Shown in pieces: positions 12,601 to 23,078 of a stretch of DNA of 64,000 nt; the first letter of the stretch is position 1; each line of letters opens with the position of its first letter. The position numbers and the translations under genes were made by a program. Origin of the DNA: Plectosphaerella cucumerina (taxonomy: Eukaryota > Ascomycota > Sordariomycetes > Glomerellales > Plectosphaerellaceae); the NCBI GenBank assembly GCA_020746995.1, contig JAGPXD010000002.1:186001-250000 (forward strand). The letters are read 5' to 3'. A model generated the notes under the pieces. It worked only from the letters and a program-made list of their open reading frames with translations. It was not told the DNA's origin and did not search any database.

Positions 12601-12820
12601 CTCCGACCCCCAGACGCCCTGTACGATGATACGTCGCTTCGTTGCCGCGAGTGTCCCCGCCGTCGTTCTGGCGATGCGTTTCGAGAGCTGCGACCGCTGT
12701 CGAGAGCCGAGGGCGACTTGAGCCGCTGTTGAGTGGGCGCCGGAGCCGGCTCCGGCGGTCCCGTGGCCTTGCGCTTGTTCCTAGGAGACTCCCCTGTTGT
12801 GCCCGCGAGCCAAGGTTAGC
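9691..12820. other. Intergenic, no supported gene
   Basis: About 3.1 kb with only short, mutually overlapping frames, the longest 188-241 codons, lacking domain-like sequence. It includes a TCG trinucleotide run near 10968-10983. It forms the 3' flanks of both the 218-aa gene and the minus-strand gene at 12821-13909. Confidence 0.5.
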
Positions 12821-13909
12821 CTAGAGCGAGTCTCGCTTCCGCTTGCTCTTGTTGGACGCACCCGAAGCTGAGGCGGTTTGGTTCGGTCCTCCAACATGCG
12901 ACGTTGGCGGCTGCCAGTGATGGAAGAATATGCCCGGGCTCGCCTGCGATTCCTGCTGCGCCGACGAGGCGTGATGGGATTGCCGCTGTTGCTGAGGCGG
13001 CGCTTGCTGCTGGGCCATCTGGTGCGGGTGATGGGATGGGCCTCCCTGGGCGGCGGAGGTGTTGATGCTCGGAAGGTGTGATGTCGGGCCCGCGAGTCGG
13101 CCTGTCGATCCCGTAGACGACATGGTGTGCGCCCTGCCCCTCGTTGTCGGCGATCCAGGGTACGTGATGTAGCCCTGAGGGCCAGCGGCCGAGCCCGGCG
13201 TGCTCGGCACCGGGGCATACGGCGCATAACCCTGCGACTGTGAGTCCCTTCGATGTTCAGGTGACCTCTGTGCGTGAATTGCCATCAGCTGCTGTGGCTG
13301 TCCGGGTTGTTGCGAGGCGAGGTACTGCTTTGCAACATCCAGCGCCGCCTCGGATAGCGCGCCTCCCATGCCGGCGAAGACGAGAGGGACGATGGGCGGC
13401 GGGATGCCCTTGTCGAGGGACGTCTTAAGCATCTCGACCTCCAGTTTGCGCTGCTCCAGTCGATAGGACTCCTGCTTGGTCTTCTCTTCTTCCTGCCTCC
13501 GCCGCTCCTCCTCTGCCTTGGCGATTAACCACGTCCTCATGGATTCCTCGGCGCCCTGCCACTGAGGTGGCGGGCCGGGCATCTGGCCCAGAGCGTGGCT
13601 TTGGTGAGGGGCAACCTGCGAGACTGACGATGGCACTGGCGGCGGTGGTGGAGGGTTGCCTGGGTGGTGGTGCTGTTGCTGCTGCTGCTGCTGGGGAGGC
13701 AGCGCCATGGCCGCAGGGAGCGGCAGCCCGCGGTGTGGTGCCGCCATATGCTGGTCCAGGGGGCTGTGGCTACGTGGGAGGGACGGCAGCCGGGGGCGGT
13801 GCAGGTCTTGATAGGCTAGGGGGGGCGAGAGTCGAGACGTCGAGGGCGGGGTCGGAAGATCATGGGCGGGCTTGTAGCCGTAGTGTGATGGCTGCTTCGC
13901 TGTGAGCAT
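12821..13909 (-). CDS. Gln/Pro-rich protein with charged helical core; unknown function
   Basis: A single-exon frame from ATG at 13909 encodes 362 residues. I do not recognise the family. The N-terminus (HYGYKPAHDLPTPPST) has the Pro/Ser-rich look of fungal nuclear regulators. A poly-Gln/His tract lies near 73-82, followed by a poly-Pro run. Residues about 125-165 form a highly charged helix (AKAEEERRRQEEEKTKQES), likely a coiled coil, followed by a hydrophobic segment, IPPPIVPLVFAGMGG, that stands out as structured. The rest is Ser/Gln/Pro-rich, and the C-terminus ends in KSKRKRDSL, a good monopartite nuclear localisation signal. Inference: a nuclear, possibly transcription-related protein. 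The huge gene-poor region upstream would fit a regulator with a long leader, but that is not evidence of function. An additional 5' exon cannot be excluded. Confidence 0.72.
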   Translation of the reverse strand: MLTAKQPSHYGYKPAHDLPTPPSTSRLSPPLAYQDLHRPRLPSLPRSHSPLDQHMAAPHRGLPLPAAMALPPQQQQQQQHHHPGNPPPPPPVPSSVSQVAPHQSHALGQMPGPPPQWQGAEESMRTWLIAKAEEERRRQEEEKTKQESYRLEQRKLEVEMLKTSLDKGIPPPIVPLVFAGMGGALSEAALDVAKQYLASQQPGQPQQLMAIHAQRSPEHRRDSQSQGYAPYAPVPSTPGSAAGPQGYITYPGSPTTRGRAHTMSSTGSTGRLAGPTSHLPSINTSAAQGGPSHHPHQMAQQQAPPQQQRQSHHASSAQQESQASPGIFFHHWQPPTSHVGGPNQTASASGASNKSKRKRDSL

Positions 13910-13956
13910 CGTCGTGTATACTCCGTGGGCTATGAGTGTGCGAGTGTGGGTGTAGT

Positions 13957-13996
13957 GATGGTGGTGGTGGTGGTGGCGGTGGTGGTGATGATGATG
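13957..13996. repeat. GGT/GAT trinucleotide microsatellite
   Basis: A near-continuous run of GGT units with one GGC, ending in GAT repeats. It sits 48 bases upstream of the minus-strand start codon at 13909, so it would be a CCA/ATC-type repeat in that gene's leader. Confidence 0.9.
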
Positions 13997-15588
13997 TTGA
14001 CAGCGCGGGGAGAGGGAGGCGCGGGTGGCTAGGCTTCAAGGCTCAGACCGTGCCGTGGACGACATGTGAGCAGCACCAGTGTGTGCCAGGTCGACAACGG
14101 GTGGTGGGCCTGCCTGCAAGTTGTACGCAGTACTGTAAGACCGTGACTGGGGGTGCAGAAGGTGATCACAGATCAGAACAGAGGTGAGGGTGAAAAGGTG
14201 CAGGTGGACAGACGGCTAGGTCGGAGTGAGAGAAGAGAAGAGGTGAGGCGGGAACAACCTTTGTGAAGAGGAGCCGAAGCGGATGCCCAGGCCAGATGTA
14301 CTTGCAGGTGGGATCCAGTCCAGCAGCAGCAGTGACAGCGGCGACGGGGCGGGGCGGCGAGGCGATGAGCTATCTCCACGAACGGGGCCTGGCCCTCATC
14401 TAGTTCCCCGAGGTCCGGTCCCTGCTTGCTTGGTTGCACGGTTGATGTGCGTGGATTCCCGGCCGCGCATGCCCGGGCAGCTAAAAAGGCCTTTCCGAGG
14501 ATGGCAAGGAGCTGCCACGCTTGAGATCAGGGATGTCCGCTTTGAGCAGAAGGAGCCGGGCCGTGAGTGCTGTACAGTATGGTACGGTACCAGGGACAGC
14601 TCTACCGGACGATCAGAGAGGGGAGACAGGATGGAGCGAGAGAATGGTGGTGGTGGTGGCACTGGAGACCCTACTTGGGGTACAGTAACTACTCGCTTGA
14701 CTTGGTAGTGGTTGTGGTGATTTCTGGGGGCCTAAGGTGCGGGAGCATGGGACCGGGGTATTGGGACGGGGAGGGGGCGTCGTCCCGAGGAAAAACAACA
14801 AAACCTGGCAGCCACACTTGAACGATGTCCAGACCAGGTCCGCCTTGAGAGGAGGAGTAAAATAAGGGCGAGGGAGGGGGTGGGTTGAGAAGAGAGAGAG
14901 AGGAGGGGGATATGATGAGACGAACTGACAAGGACCGGCCGGCGGGCTCTCGAGGTGCAGAAGAAACGAACCGTTGATTGCTCGAGCCGTCTCCTGACAG
15001 GTCTAGACAGGGCAGGGACTGGTGTCCAAGGAGAGAGGGAGAGAAAAGGGAGGTACTGGCACAGAGAGCGGGGGGGACAAGCCCTGGGAGCCCTGGAGCC
15101 CTGCAAGCTGTTGCTGGGCCTAGTCTACCTAGTCGTGTGGAGAAGGGCGGGCGGGCGACAGAGCCTGGCTTAATTGCTTAGTTTCCTTTTATTAACCACG
15201 AGTGTGTGTATCAGACGAGAGAGACGATGATCTTGTAGAGGCCCTGCACCGGGGGGCGTGTCGAGAGTTTCCAGTTTCAACGCTGGCTAATAACGGCGGG
15301 GCGTGTGCTTGGAGCGAGCGCCGCCGCCTCCTTGCTAGCTAGCCCACCCGTGGCCGTGGTGTGTGCGTGCGCGCTTGCGCGTGTGTGTGGTGTGTACGGT
15401 ACAGGCAAGTAAGTAAACCGAACTCACGACCGACCTCCTTGCAGTCTAGCGTGTGGCCTGGGGGGCGGGTGAGAGGGCGAGGGAGGGGCGCAGGACGCAA
15501 GCTGTGGCGAAGGCATGCAACCAAGGGAAGGGAAGGGGGGAAGAGGAGCAGAGGGAGCGACTCGGAGGTGTCGAATCCTGCTTGGGAA

Positions 15589-15602
15589 GGGGGGGGGGGG
15601 GG
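15589..15602. repeat. 14-base G homopolymer
   Basis: A run of 14 consecutive G after GGGAA, within noncoding sequence. Its length is likely variable and may be a sequencing weak point. Confidence 0.9.
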
Positions 15603-18600
15603 CTTGCATTCGCTTCTTGTCGCGGCGACATCCGGGCCCCTCCGAAGCACTGCCGGATGGATGTGATTTGGCCAGTCCAGATTCCAACCAGGTCACTGGT
15701 CCGGTGCTCGGTGTCGACCTTCAAAAGGGCTGAACGTCATCCCGATGCGAATGAACGACATGGGAGTCTGTCTGCCTGCGGTGGCCAGGCTCGTGCTTGC
15801 CGTGCGTGAAAACAAAGTACAGTACGAGTACGGACGTCCTTGAACGATGTGTGCTTGGTTGCCGACGAGTGCTGGGTTGGCAGATGTGGAGGGAGATGGA
15901 TTGCTTTCCGTGACAGGCCATCAGCTCCATGCCATGTGGATATGGGCAGGATGAGCCGGGGCTCAAGACCACCTTGTGAGCCTAAGACAACACCCAGGGG
16001 GTGGCGTAGAAGGGGGGAAGGGGGACGACAGCCCCTGGCGCCACTTGCAACTGAACGAAAAGCCTCGCATCACCTCTCCTCGAAACGGCCCAACGATGTC
16101 CTCGTACAGTACGGGCGATATGCTTGTCTTGGATGACCGTGGCACGCGCAGCCCACATTCTTCTTGTCCCGGACCAGTGGAGGGGTCCGAGAAGAGGGCA
16201 GGCGCGGCGTCGCGGCAACCTCTCCAGCGTCTCTTGATGGAGCGACGAGACCCGACCAGCTCGATCAGATCGGAATCTTCTCCTCACGGCGCCACTGGGA
16301 CGGCCAGTCCTACTCGTATGGGTGGGGGGTGAAATCGGCTCGACTCGACTCGGCTCGCTTCGTGAGCTTGACTGCCGGGTTGGGTTGTGACGCGCGAGAA
16401 GGCCGTTCTTCCTGCTTGAGAGGCAAGTCGTGAAGAATGTTGCTCGCTATCGTTCCGAACCCCGCCGGCGTTTGTTCGTGACGATCTTGGGAGTGAGGCA
16501 GCAATGCACACATGCGCCTGTGCCGAAAAGAGAGTAGGCTTTCCATGTTGACATGGCTAGTGGAATTGCGGCCCCGTTGGCGGCCACCGGTGGTTTCCCA
16601 GAGCAAGGCAGCTTGGGCAGGACAGGGCACACAAGTCCAGGCCCCCAGCCCAGGAAGACGGCGTGTGGGAGGTGGAGGAGAGAGGAGGCGGGAACCACCA
16701 TGTGGCTTGACCCTTTTCCTGACTTGGATTGACATGGGGGAGCGAGGGAGGGATCGGCGCCGCTTGAGCCCTGGCCTGAACCCCCTGGCGCCATCTCCGT
16801 GGACCTCATGTCTCCTGTCGAAATGGGTCGATCGACTCCCGGCTTTCCAGGGTGTCTCCTTGATCTTGCGAGGGCCATATCCGGCACGATGGTATTTAAC
16901 AAGATGAACGCTCATCAGCGGCATGCAATTTGTCGGCAGCGGCCTTGCTTCAGCTTGATGGGCAATTTCGCCAACAGCCCTGCATGTCGGGGGGTCGGGG
17001 TGTTGAACAGGGTTGGAGCCTCAGCCGGGCTGGTCTCTTTGATCGAGTAATCTCGAAGCAGCGGGAAGGCGCGCGGGTGAACTTCTCAAATCAGCAATGA
17101 GGCGTCTGCCTTATGAGTACAACTGGCAGGTACTTACATTGCTTACTCGTATAAGCATCACTCCCGTGGAGCAACGTCACGTTGGGGCGTGTGCGAACCC
17201 ATGCGCGCAGTGACATGACGGCTGAATTGTTCCTATGCCCTCGGCGGTGTTCAAGTTCTGCCAGGCCGCCCTCCGGGGTGCTTTTGCATCTGTTGCTGTA
17301 TGGGTAAGGTACGAGAGTCAGGTGCGACGTGGTACATGGCGAAGGATACAGAACAGAGCAGCGCAGCGCAATGCAGCACAGCATACCACAGCCGACGATA
17401 TGGCCCCGGGGCGGCTCGGTTCCTTGTGCGACTCTGCCCGCCGATGAGACCATCCAAAGAGTGAAGATCTAACGTCTCGCGTCGACAGGGAGATTGTATG
17501 GGCCGGCTGTCTCGGCGGCAAGTGAGTCGCCCGTATTCGTGGGGTTTCGGCTGCAGGACATGACAGCTGGCCGGTATGTTGACCGCAGGAGCTGGACACA
17601 AAAAGCCCCGGCGTGGTGTACGAGCAACGGCCTCCGGCGGAAGACGCGGTTCACGGGCTTCGGCTCGTGTAACTCGTCGAGCATCAGGGCCGAAGAATCG
17701 TGGACGAAAGGGCGTCTTCTGTTGCTTCGGGCCGGTCGGCGTAGATGGAGGTGGCACCTTGGGACTCGGACTGGCGGGCCTTGACGTCGAACAAGAACCG
17801 AGACAAAGGCCGCCGACCGTCGCGATGTACGAGCCCGGGCACAAGTAAGCATGTCTCTGTCGGGTCGGATGCATGGTGAGTGGGAGATAGCACGAGTAGA
17901 CGGCACGATGCACTGGACAGCTTGGGCCCAGGACGGCACTCGACGTAGACAAAGTTGAACGTTGCCCAGCTGGTGAGAAATCTTCCAAAGTCGAAGCCTC
18001 AAGTTGAGGAAGGTGCTCTCCGGCTACCTTCCTTCCCATGGGAGGGCAGGTGAGTGACGAATGATGTCCGCACCTTCCTTCCTTCCTGCTCGGTCCTCAT
18101 ACAACGGCACTTCTCAGCTACGAAGCCTTGTTGCTTGTCGCATATCTTTCTCTACTCCTTATAACAGGAAGACCCAGGGAGAACACGCTGGTGATAGTGT
18201 CCAAACCTGATCCGACCAATTACTTCCAATCCCCTCTCACGTCGCTTCGTCCAGCAAGGTCAGCCTCCAATTCCCGTGGTTGGTAAGGGTGGGTCCGGGT
18301 TGGACCCCCACCTCACCTCGAACCCCGGTCGGCACCGAGAGGCAGAGTAAATCTGAAACGCAGTGATCCCTGTCACCGCATGCCCCTAGGACCGATGGGG
18401 AAGAACCCTGGCCCTCCCGCTTTCCATCGCTCCTTCTCATCATTCTAAAGTCCCGATCCAGCCCTGGCCCTGGCGTTGAACGGGTACGCTAAGGAGGACG
18501 TGGCCTCGAGGAATTCCACATGTCCACGCACCTCATGTGGCTAGTGCTGACCAGCTGGACCCCCTTAGCACCCGTCTGTGTGCCAGTGGCGCCTGGCGCC

Positions 18601-21600
18601 TCCCCCCCGCGCAGCACGCACCATGCAAGTGTGGCTCCTGCGTCAGAGCTCTGATTACGAGTATTGTACTTGCTCCACACTGAACTGCACCGCACAGCAC
18701 CGCACCTGCAGCACCTGCAGCACCTCAGCATCGTGCTCTCGTCACGTACTCGTAAGGTACTTGTAAGTGCCAGTAGCGGTAAATGCAGACGATGAGCGCA
18801 ATCCCAACGGTACCTGTACGCACAAAGTCAATCTGTGGTAGGGTGGCGCACAATCAACGGCGTTGGGTGCCAGAAGGAAGGCACGATGGGTAAGTTGGCT
18901 GCCATGGCGCGGGGCTGGTGATGTGGTGCACCGGGCAGTGGCGCTGCACTTCACCGCATCAGGTCAACCAAGATCCATCCCATCCATTTGAGCATCCAGC
19001 CGTCGTCGAATCACCTATCCCTGAGTCGGCACGCACAAAACTCGGACTGCTCAGATCGGCATCCGACTCGAAAGCGAGGGGAAACATACTCCCAGCCTGC
19101 TGTTCGCTTGCCATCGGTACTATGGTACGTTACTCCTGCAGTGTATCGTCACCATGCCAGTTTCTGGCATGCTACATACTTGTACCCTCCTGCCCAGCTA
19201 CCGTCCGTCATCGTCGTCGCTGATTCAGTGTCCATTCCAGGTTGGCCGAGGAATGGTGTGCAACCGCTGTACTCGCCCCCCCTCCTCCCCGCCATCTTCA
19301 GCTCGAGAACGGGCGGCTCATCTCGACATCCACATCGCATGCATGCATTCTTGCTCGCTGACGGCTCATCGGCACGACCGACTTTTGTCGTCGTGCTTTC
19401 TGCTAGTTGAAAAGGCAGAAGCTCAGACATGGAGCTTCCAACATCGCCATCAACAAAACCGGCCGTTGCCACTTCCCTGTTCCAGCTGGCGCAGCCAACT
19501 TTGGATTGCAAGATTCGCGCGAAATCGATGCTAGTCCACAAGACGACATGGACGTCGGGCGCCTCGTTCGCTACTTGGCGAGCGATCGGCGGGCGCCACG
19601 CCACGCCACGACCTTTCTACTCGTGCGAAGAGCGGGCAAGGCGGGACAGAAACGTGCTGGGCTCGTGTCTTTTCATCCCTAGCCAAGTTTAGCCACCATC
19701 CCCGACCTGGTCAGAGCGCCGGAGTCACGACCAACTAACTGCCCTCAAGCTTTTCGACTACCGCCAGTCCCCGTGACCCGACCCGCCCAAGCAGCCCCAA
19801 ACAGCTCCCAGCAGACACGCACGGCGCTCATCATCCCAAGGACGCCCTCCGTTCACCAGACGGCTTGCTTGTGGCGCGCCACAAGGGCTTCTTCAGCGCC
19901 CGTCAGCGCCCGTCCTGACAGAGCGACCGGCGGCCCACCACACCTGAGCCTGAGCCTCCCAGGCCAGCCACGACCCCCAGCCTGGGGCTCCAACTTTTTT
20001 CCCCGAACGAGATGGACGACAAGACGAGACGAGACGAGACCAGACGGCACCGGCGCACCAGCCGTCCCAGCCACAAGTTCCACGGGCGGCCCATTGCGGA
20101 GCCCCCGTACGAACCACATCTCTTGGACCACGCGGCATTCCTCCCTTTGCGCTGCCCATCATGGTAGATCATGAGCTCATTGAGGCAAGCCCTCGAGGTC
20201 TAGACGCCAGCGAGCCAAACTCGGCCGTTCAAGGAGCCACACACCGTTCTCCGGCCCGTCAAACCTGATCGATGGGCTTCCCAAGCTGGCGGTTCCTCCG
20301 CGAGCCCAGTTGCCAGCTACTTGAGTACCTCGGGTCCGTCCTCTGGAACTGATCTTCATAGATGGAAATGGATGGGATCATCACCAAAGCTTGCTGTGAG
20401 TCTGCTTGCCTGCACAAGCACACGCCGCCTTACCCAGTGCGCGGGTCCGAATGTGGCTATTCGCTCCGACTCCCGCAACTCTGTTTATTTTCATCATTTA
20501 CGCCGACTCGGGGGGTGGATAAGTCTCCCACCACACATCCTCCACCTTCGCGAAAAGTACTTGGAACAAGTACGAGTATCTGATCCCGCCCGGCCCCTCA
20601 TCCGTGGGCCGTCGGTGCTGCGCTCCCTAGCGGCCTCCTCTGTGCGCGACGCCCAGGATACAGTCATCCGATGGCCGGCCGCTCTCAAGCGTTGGACCGT
20701 TGCGGGGACAGGGCTGGCGAAGGCGCCGCCGCGCGCTCCTCCTGTTGACCCTTCAATCAAAATTCCATCCTCATCTGGACGGCCCGACCACACCCTCGTC
20801 AAGCCACACTTGCCGCCGCACCTCACGCACCTCCGCTGATCCCGTCCCGTCCTCCTCTCCGGCCCCTCGAGAAACTGCTCGGGGACAGGGGCAGTCAATC
20901 AGGCCGAGGGCGTTGCCTATTTCTGACAAAGATCACCAGCATCCGCAGCATGTCGGTAAACTCAGTAGGCGAAATGACGCTGCAATGCCGCTTCCCGACA
21001 GGCTGTCGCCCCCCCTCTCCAATTGGGTCCAATTTCGTCCCAGCTGGTACGTGCGGAATGTCCTCCGTCTCCTGGGTTTTTGCAAATCTACCTGCTCGTC
21101 AACCCGAGACCGCCCCCTGGGTAGCCTTAAAACCAGATGCCCTTTTGGGATCGCCGCCGCCCAGGTAGACCCGGAAACGAAGTCAAAGTTTCCCACTCGA
21201 GTCTCGGGGGAAGCAATCAGCCTGGGATGATCCACGAAGCGTCATGCGTATCCCCGGCCCGCCCTTGCTGTTTTGTTTGCCTGCCCTGCAGAGGCCGCCT
21301 GCGTGTCATTTCAAGACGCAGTCTCAAGTTGATTGGGCTACCAAGGACAATCGATGGTCGGCATAGGTCTAGCCTCGTCTCCGTCATCAGTTCCTAGCAG
21401 GCGAGCTTCCATGTCTGAAATGAGGAGCTACGCCAGCCGTCCGCACCCATGATACCACGCTTTCGAGGTGGTCCGGCTGAAGATGGTCTGTGCTGCTGCC
21501 TGTCGAGGAGAGCGCCCCTGGAGGCATAGTTCTGAGCAACCCGCCATGCATCATGCCAATTGCCTCGGCTACTCCTCAGCGGCTGGACATCGTTCATACT

Positions 21601-22706
21601 AAAAGGTCAGTACTCGTGCTAACTCGGCCAGAGCCCACAGAAGTGGAGGAGCTGCTCGTCCTAGGCGGCCAGGTCCAGACCTTCGTGCCGTCTTCCTGCT
21701 CCCTGCGACGGATGGGTGTATCACTAACACGCCCGCGCGTGGGTGATGATGGACATGGTCTGCCTTGCATATTTGCAAGGATCAGGCCCTTTGATGTGGG
21801 CACGGACCGGTGATCCTCCCAGGGGCTTGGCTTCCTTCAGGCTCGTTACAAGACGACGAGGCCGGGCTGTTGGGCTTCATCAGCCAAGATGTGCCGTAAA
21901 TTGACGAGTTGCGCGGCACTCTTGTTGCCGCTGAGACGGACAAGGGGCAAGAAGAAGACCGACAGCGCGGAAGACCAGGTCAAAACAACATGCCGGCAGC
22001 GGCGGCAGCCCTTTGTCGGGCCTCTTGACTTGGGCGGCTGCTTGGCGACATGGTGTTGAAACGCCAACGCCAACGCCAGCTGGTTCTCGGGAGCACAGGC
22101 AAGCCCGGCAGGCGCCAGAGACACGCCGAATCGCAGTCCAACCCTTGACGCCCGTCATATCATGCCTCAGATAATCCTCCGACCCTTCGCGTGGACGTGG
22201 ACGGGCTGGTTTCTTCTTCGTCGAGTCGCACAACCCCTGCTGATGGGCCAAGCTTCGTGGAAAAAAGGGAGCGGCCTGGCCAACTCATGATCCTTCGAAC
22301 CCCCGGGTACGCATGCCGTGCTTGTGCTAAAAGAGACCGGCGATCAAGGAGACCAAACGTGCCATCGTCACAGCTGGCCTGTTCTGGGGGCACAAGACAT
22401 GTATTGTGACCGTGTCGGAGGTTGAAGGCCCGGGACCTGCAGAGTCATGCTTGCGTGTTATCAAACCCCAGTGAGTCTGTGTAAAAGGCTGACTGGCTCG
22501 TTTGGCTCGGCCCTGTCACACAATTGCTTGCAGCACTTAATCTCCGGCTCTAAAACGGCAGAGTGCATACGACGCGCTCTCTGCGCCCGCTTCAATGCTT
22601 ATGATATGATGATACCAGGAACAGACGTGATGGATGTTTGATATTCTCGTGTTCTACACCTCAAGATTTCAAGTATGGCCAAATCCAGAAATCTTTTAAC
22701 GAATCA

Positions 22707-22792
22707 TCCGGAATGGTGTAATGGTCAACATTTGTCGCTCTCATGAACATGACGGCGCCGACAGGCTCGGGGTTCAATTCCCCGTTCCGGAA
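22707..22792 (+). tRNA. tRNA-Glu(CUC) with a 14-nt intron
   Basis: The cloverleaf can be drawn fully. The acceptor stem TCCGGAA/TTCCGGA is perfect (7 bp). D stem is GTGT/ACAT, anticodon stem TGTCG/CGACA, T arm CGGGG-TTCAATT-CCCCG. The loop reads C-T-CTC-A, then 14 extra bases (22744-22757) before position 38, exactly where nuclear tRNA introns sit. The anticodon CTC (22740-22742) gives glutamate. The A box (TGGTGTAATGG) and B box (GGTTCAATTCC) for RNA polymerase III are intact, and a TTTT follows at 22799. The last base listed is the discriminator A; CCA is not encoded. Confidence 0.93.
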
Positions 22793-23078
22793 ATTCCCTT
22801 TTGCTCCTCTCGCTTCTGCACTACTACTAGTACGAGGAATCCCTTTGCAATCAAACACAGCGGCATCTGTCTGTGTCCTTCGTTTCCCATCATGGTCTGT
22901 ATGTGTCTTCTGTATTCAGATACTCGTCCATCTCTTCTTCTTTATACATCATACCTGCCGGAGGGCGCCTCCCGTTCTCGAATCCGACCCAATATCATGA
23001 CACTTCCATCCGTCAAAATACCACACTCTCATGAAAAATCACCGCTCCCCTCCCTGCCAACCTCCCTTCTCTCCTACT

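Larger units (their letters stand above)
13910..22706. other. 8.8-kb gene-poor region
   Basis: Between the minus-strand gene ending its 5' side at 13909 and the tRNA at 22707 I find no frame with domain-like sequence, consistent codon bias or convincing splice pairs. The longest frames (204 and 262 codons, both minus strand) read as low-complexity noise. The region holds simple repeats and many copies of TACTCGT/ACGAGTA (listed separately). It presumably contains the long 5' region of the 12821-13909 gene; unannotated noncoding RNA is possible. Confidence 0.5.

Noticed and set aside
15589..15602. G-quadruplex at the G14 run
   Set aside because: A single homopolymer can fold in principle, but there are no separate G-tracts or any link to a feature; noted only as a repeat.
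17251..18039. 262-codon minus-strand frame in the gene-poor region
   Set aside because: Pro/Ser/Arg-rich with scattered Cys and no repeat of any structured pattern; competing frames on both strands over the same bases.
13910..22706. Transposon remnant explaining the gene-poor region
   Set aside because: No transposase or reverse-transcriptase-like sequence, no long terminal or inverted repeats, and GC content is not depressed as in RIP-mutated DNA.
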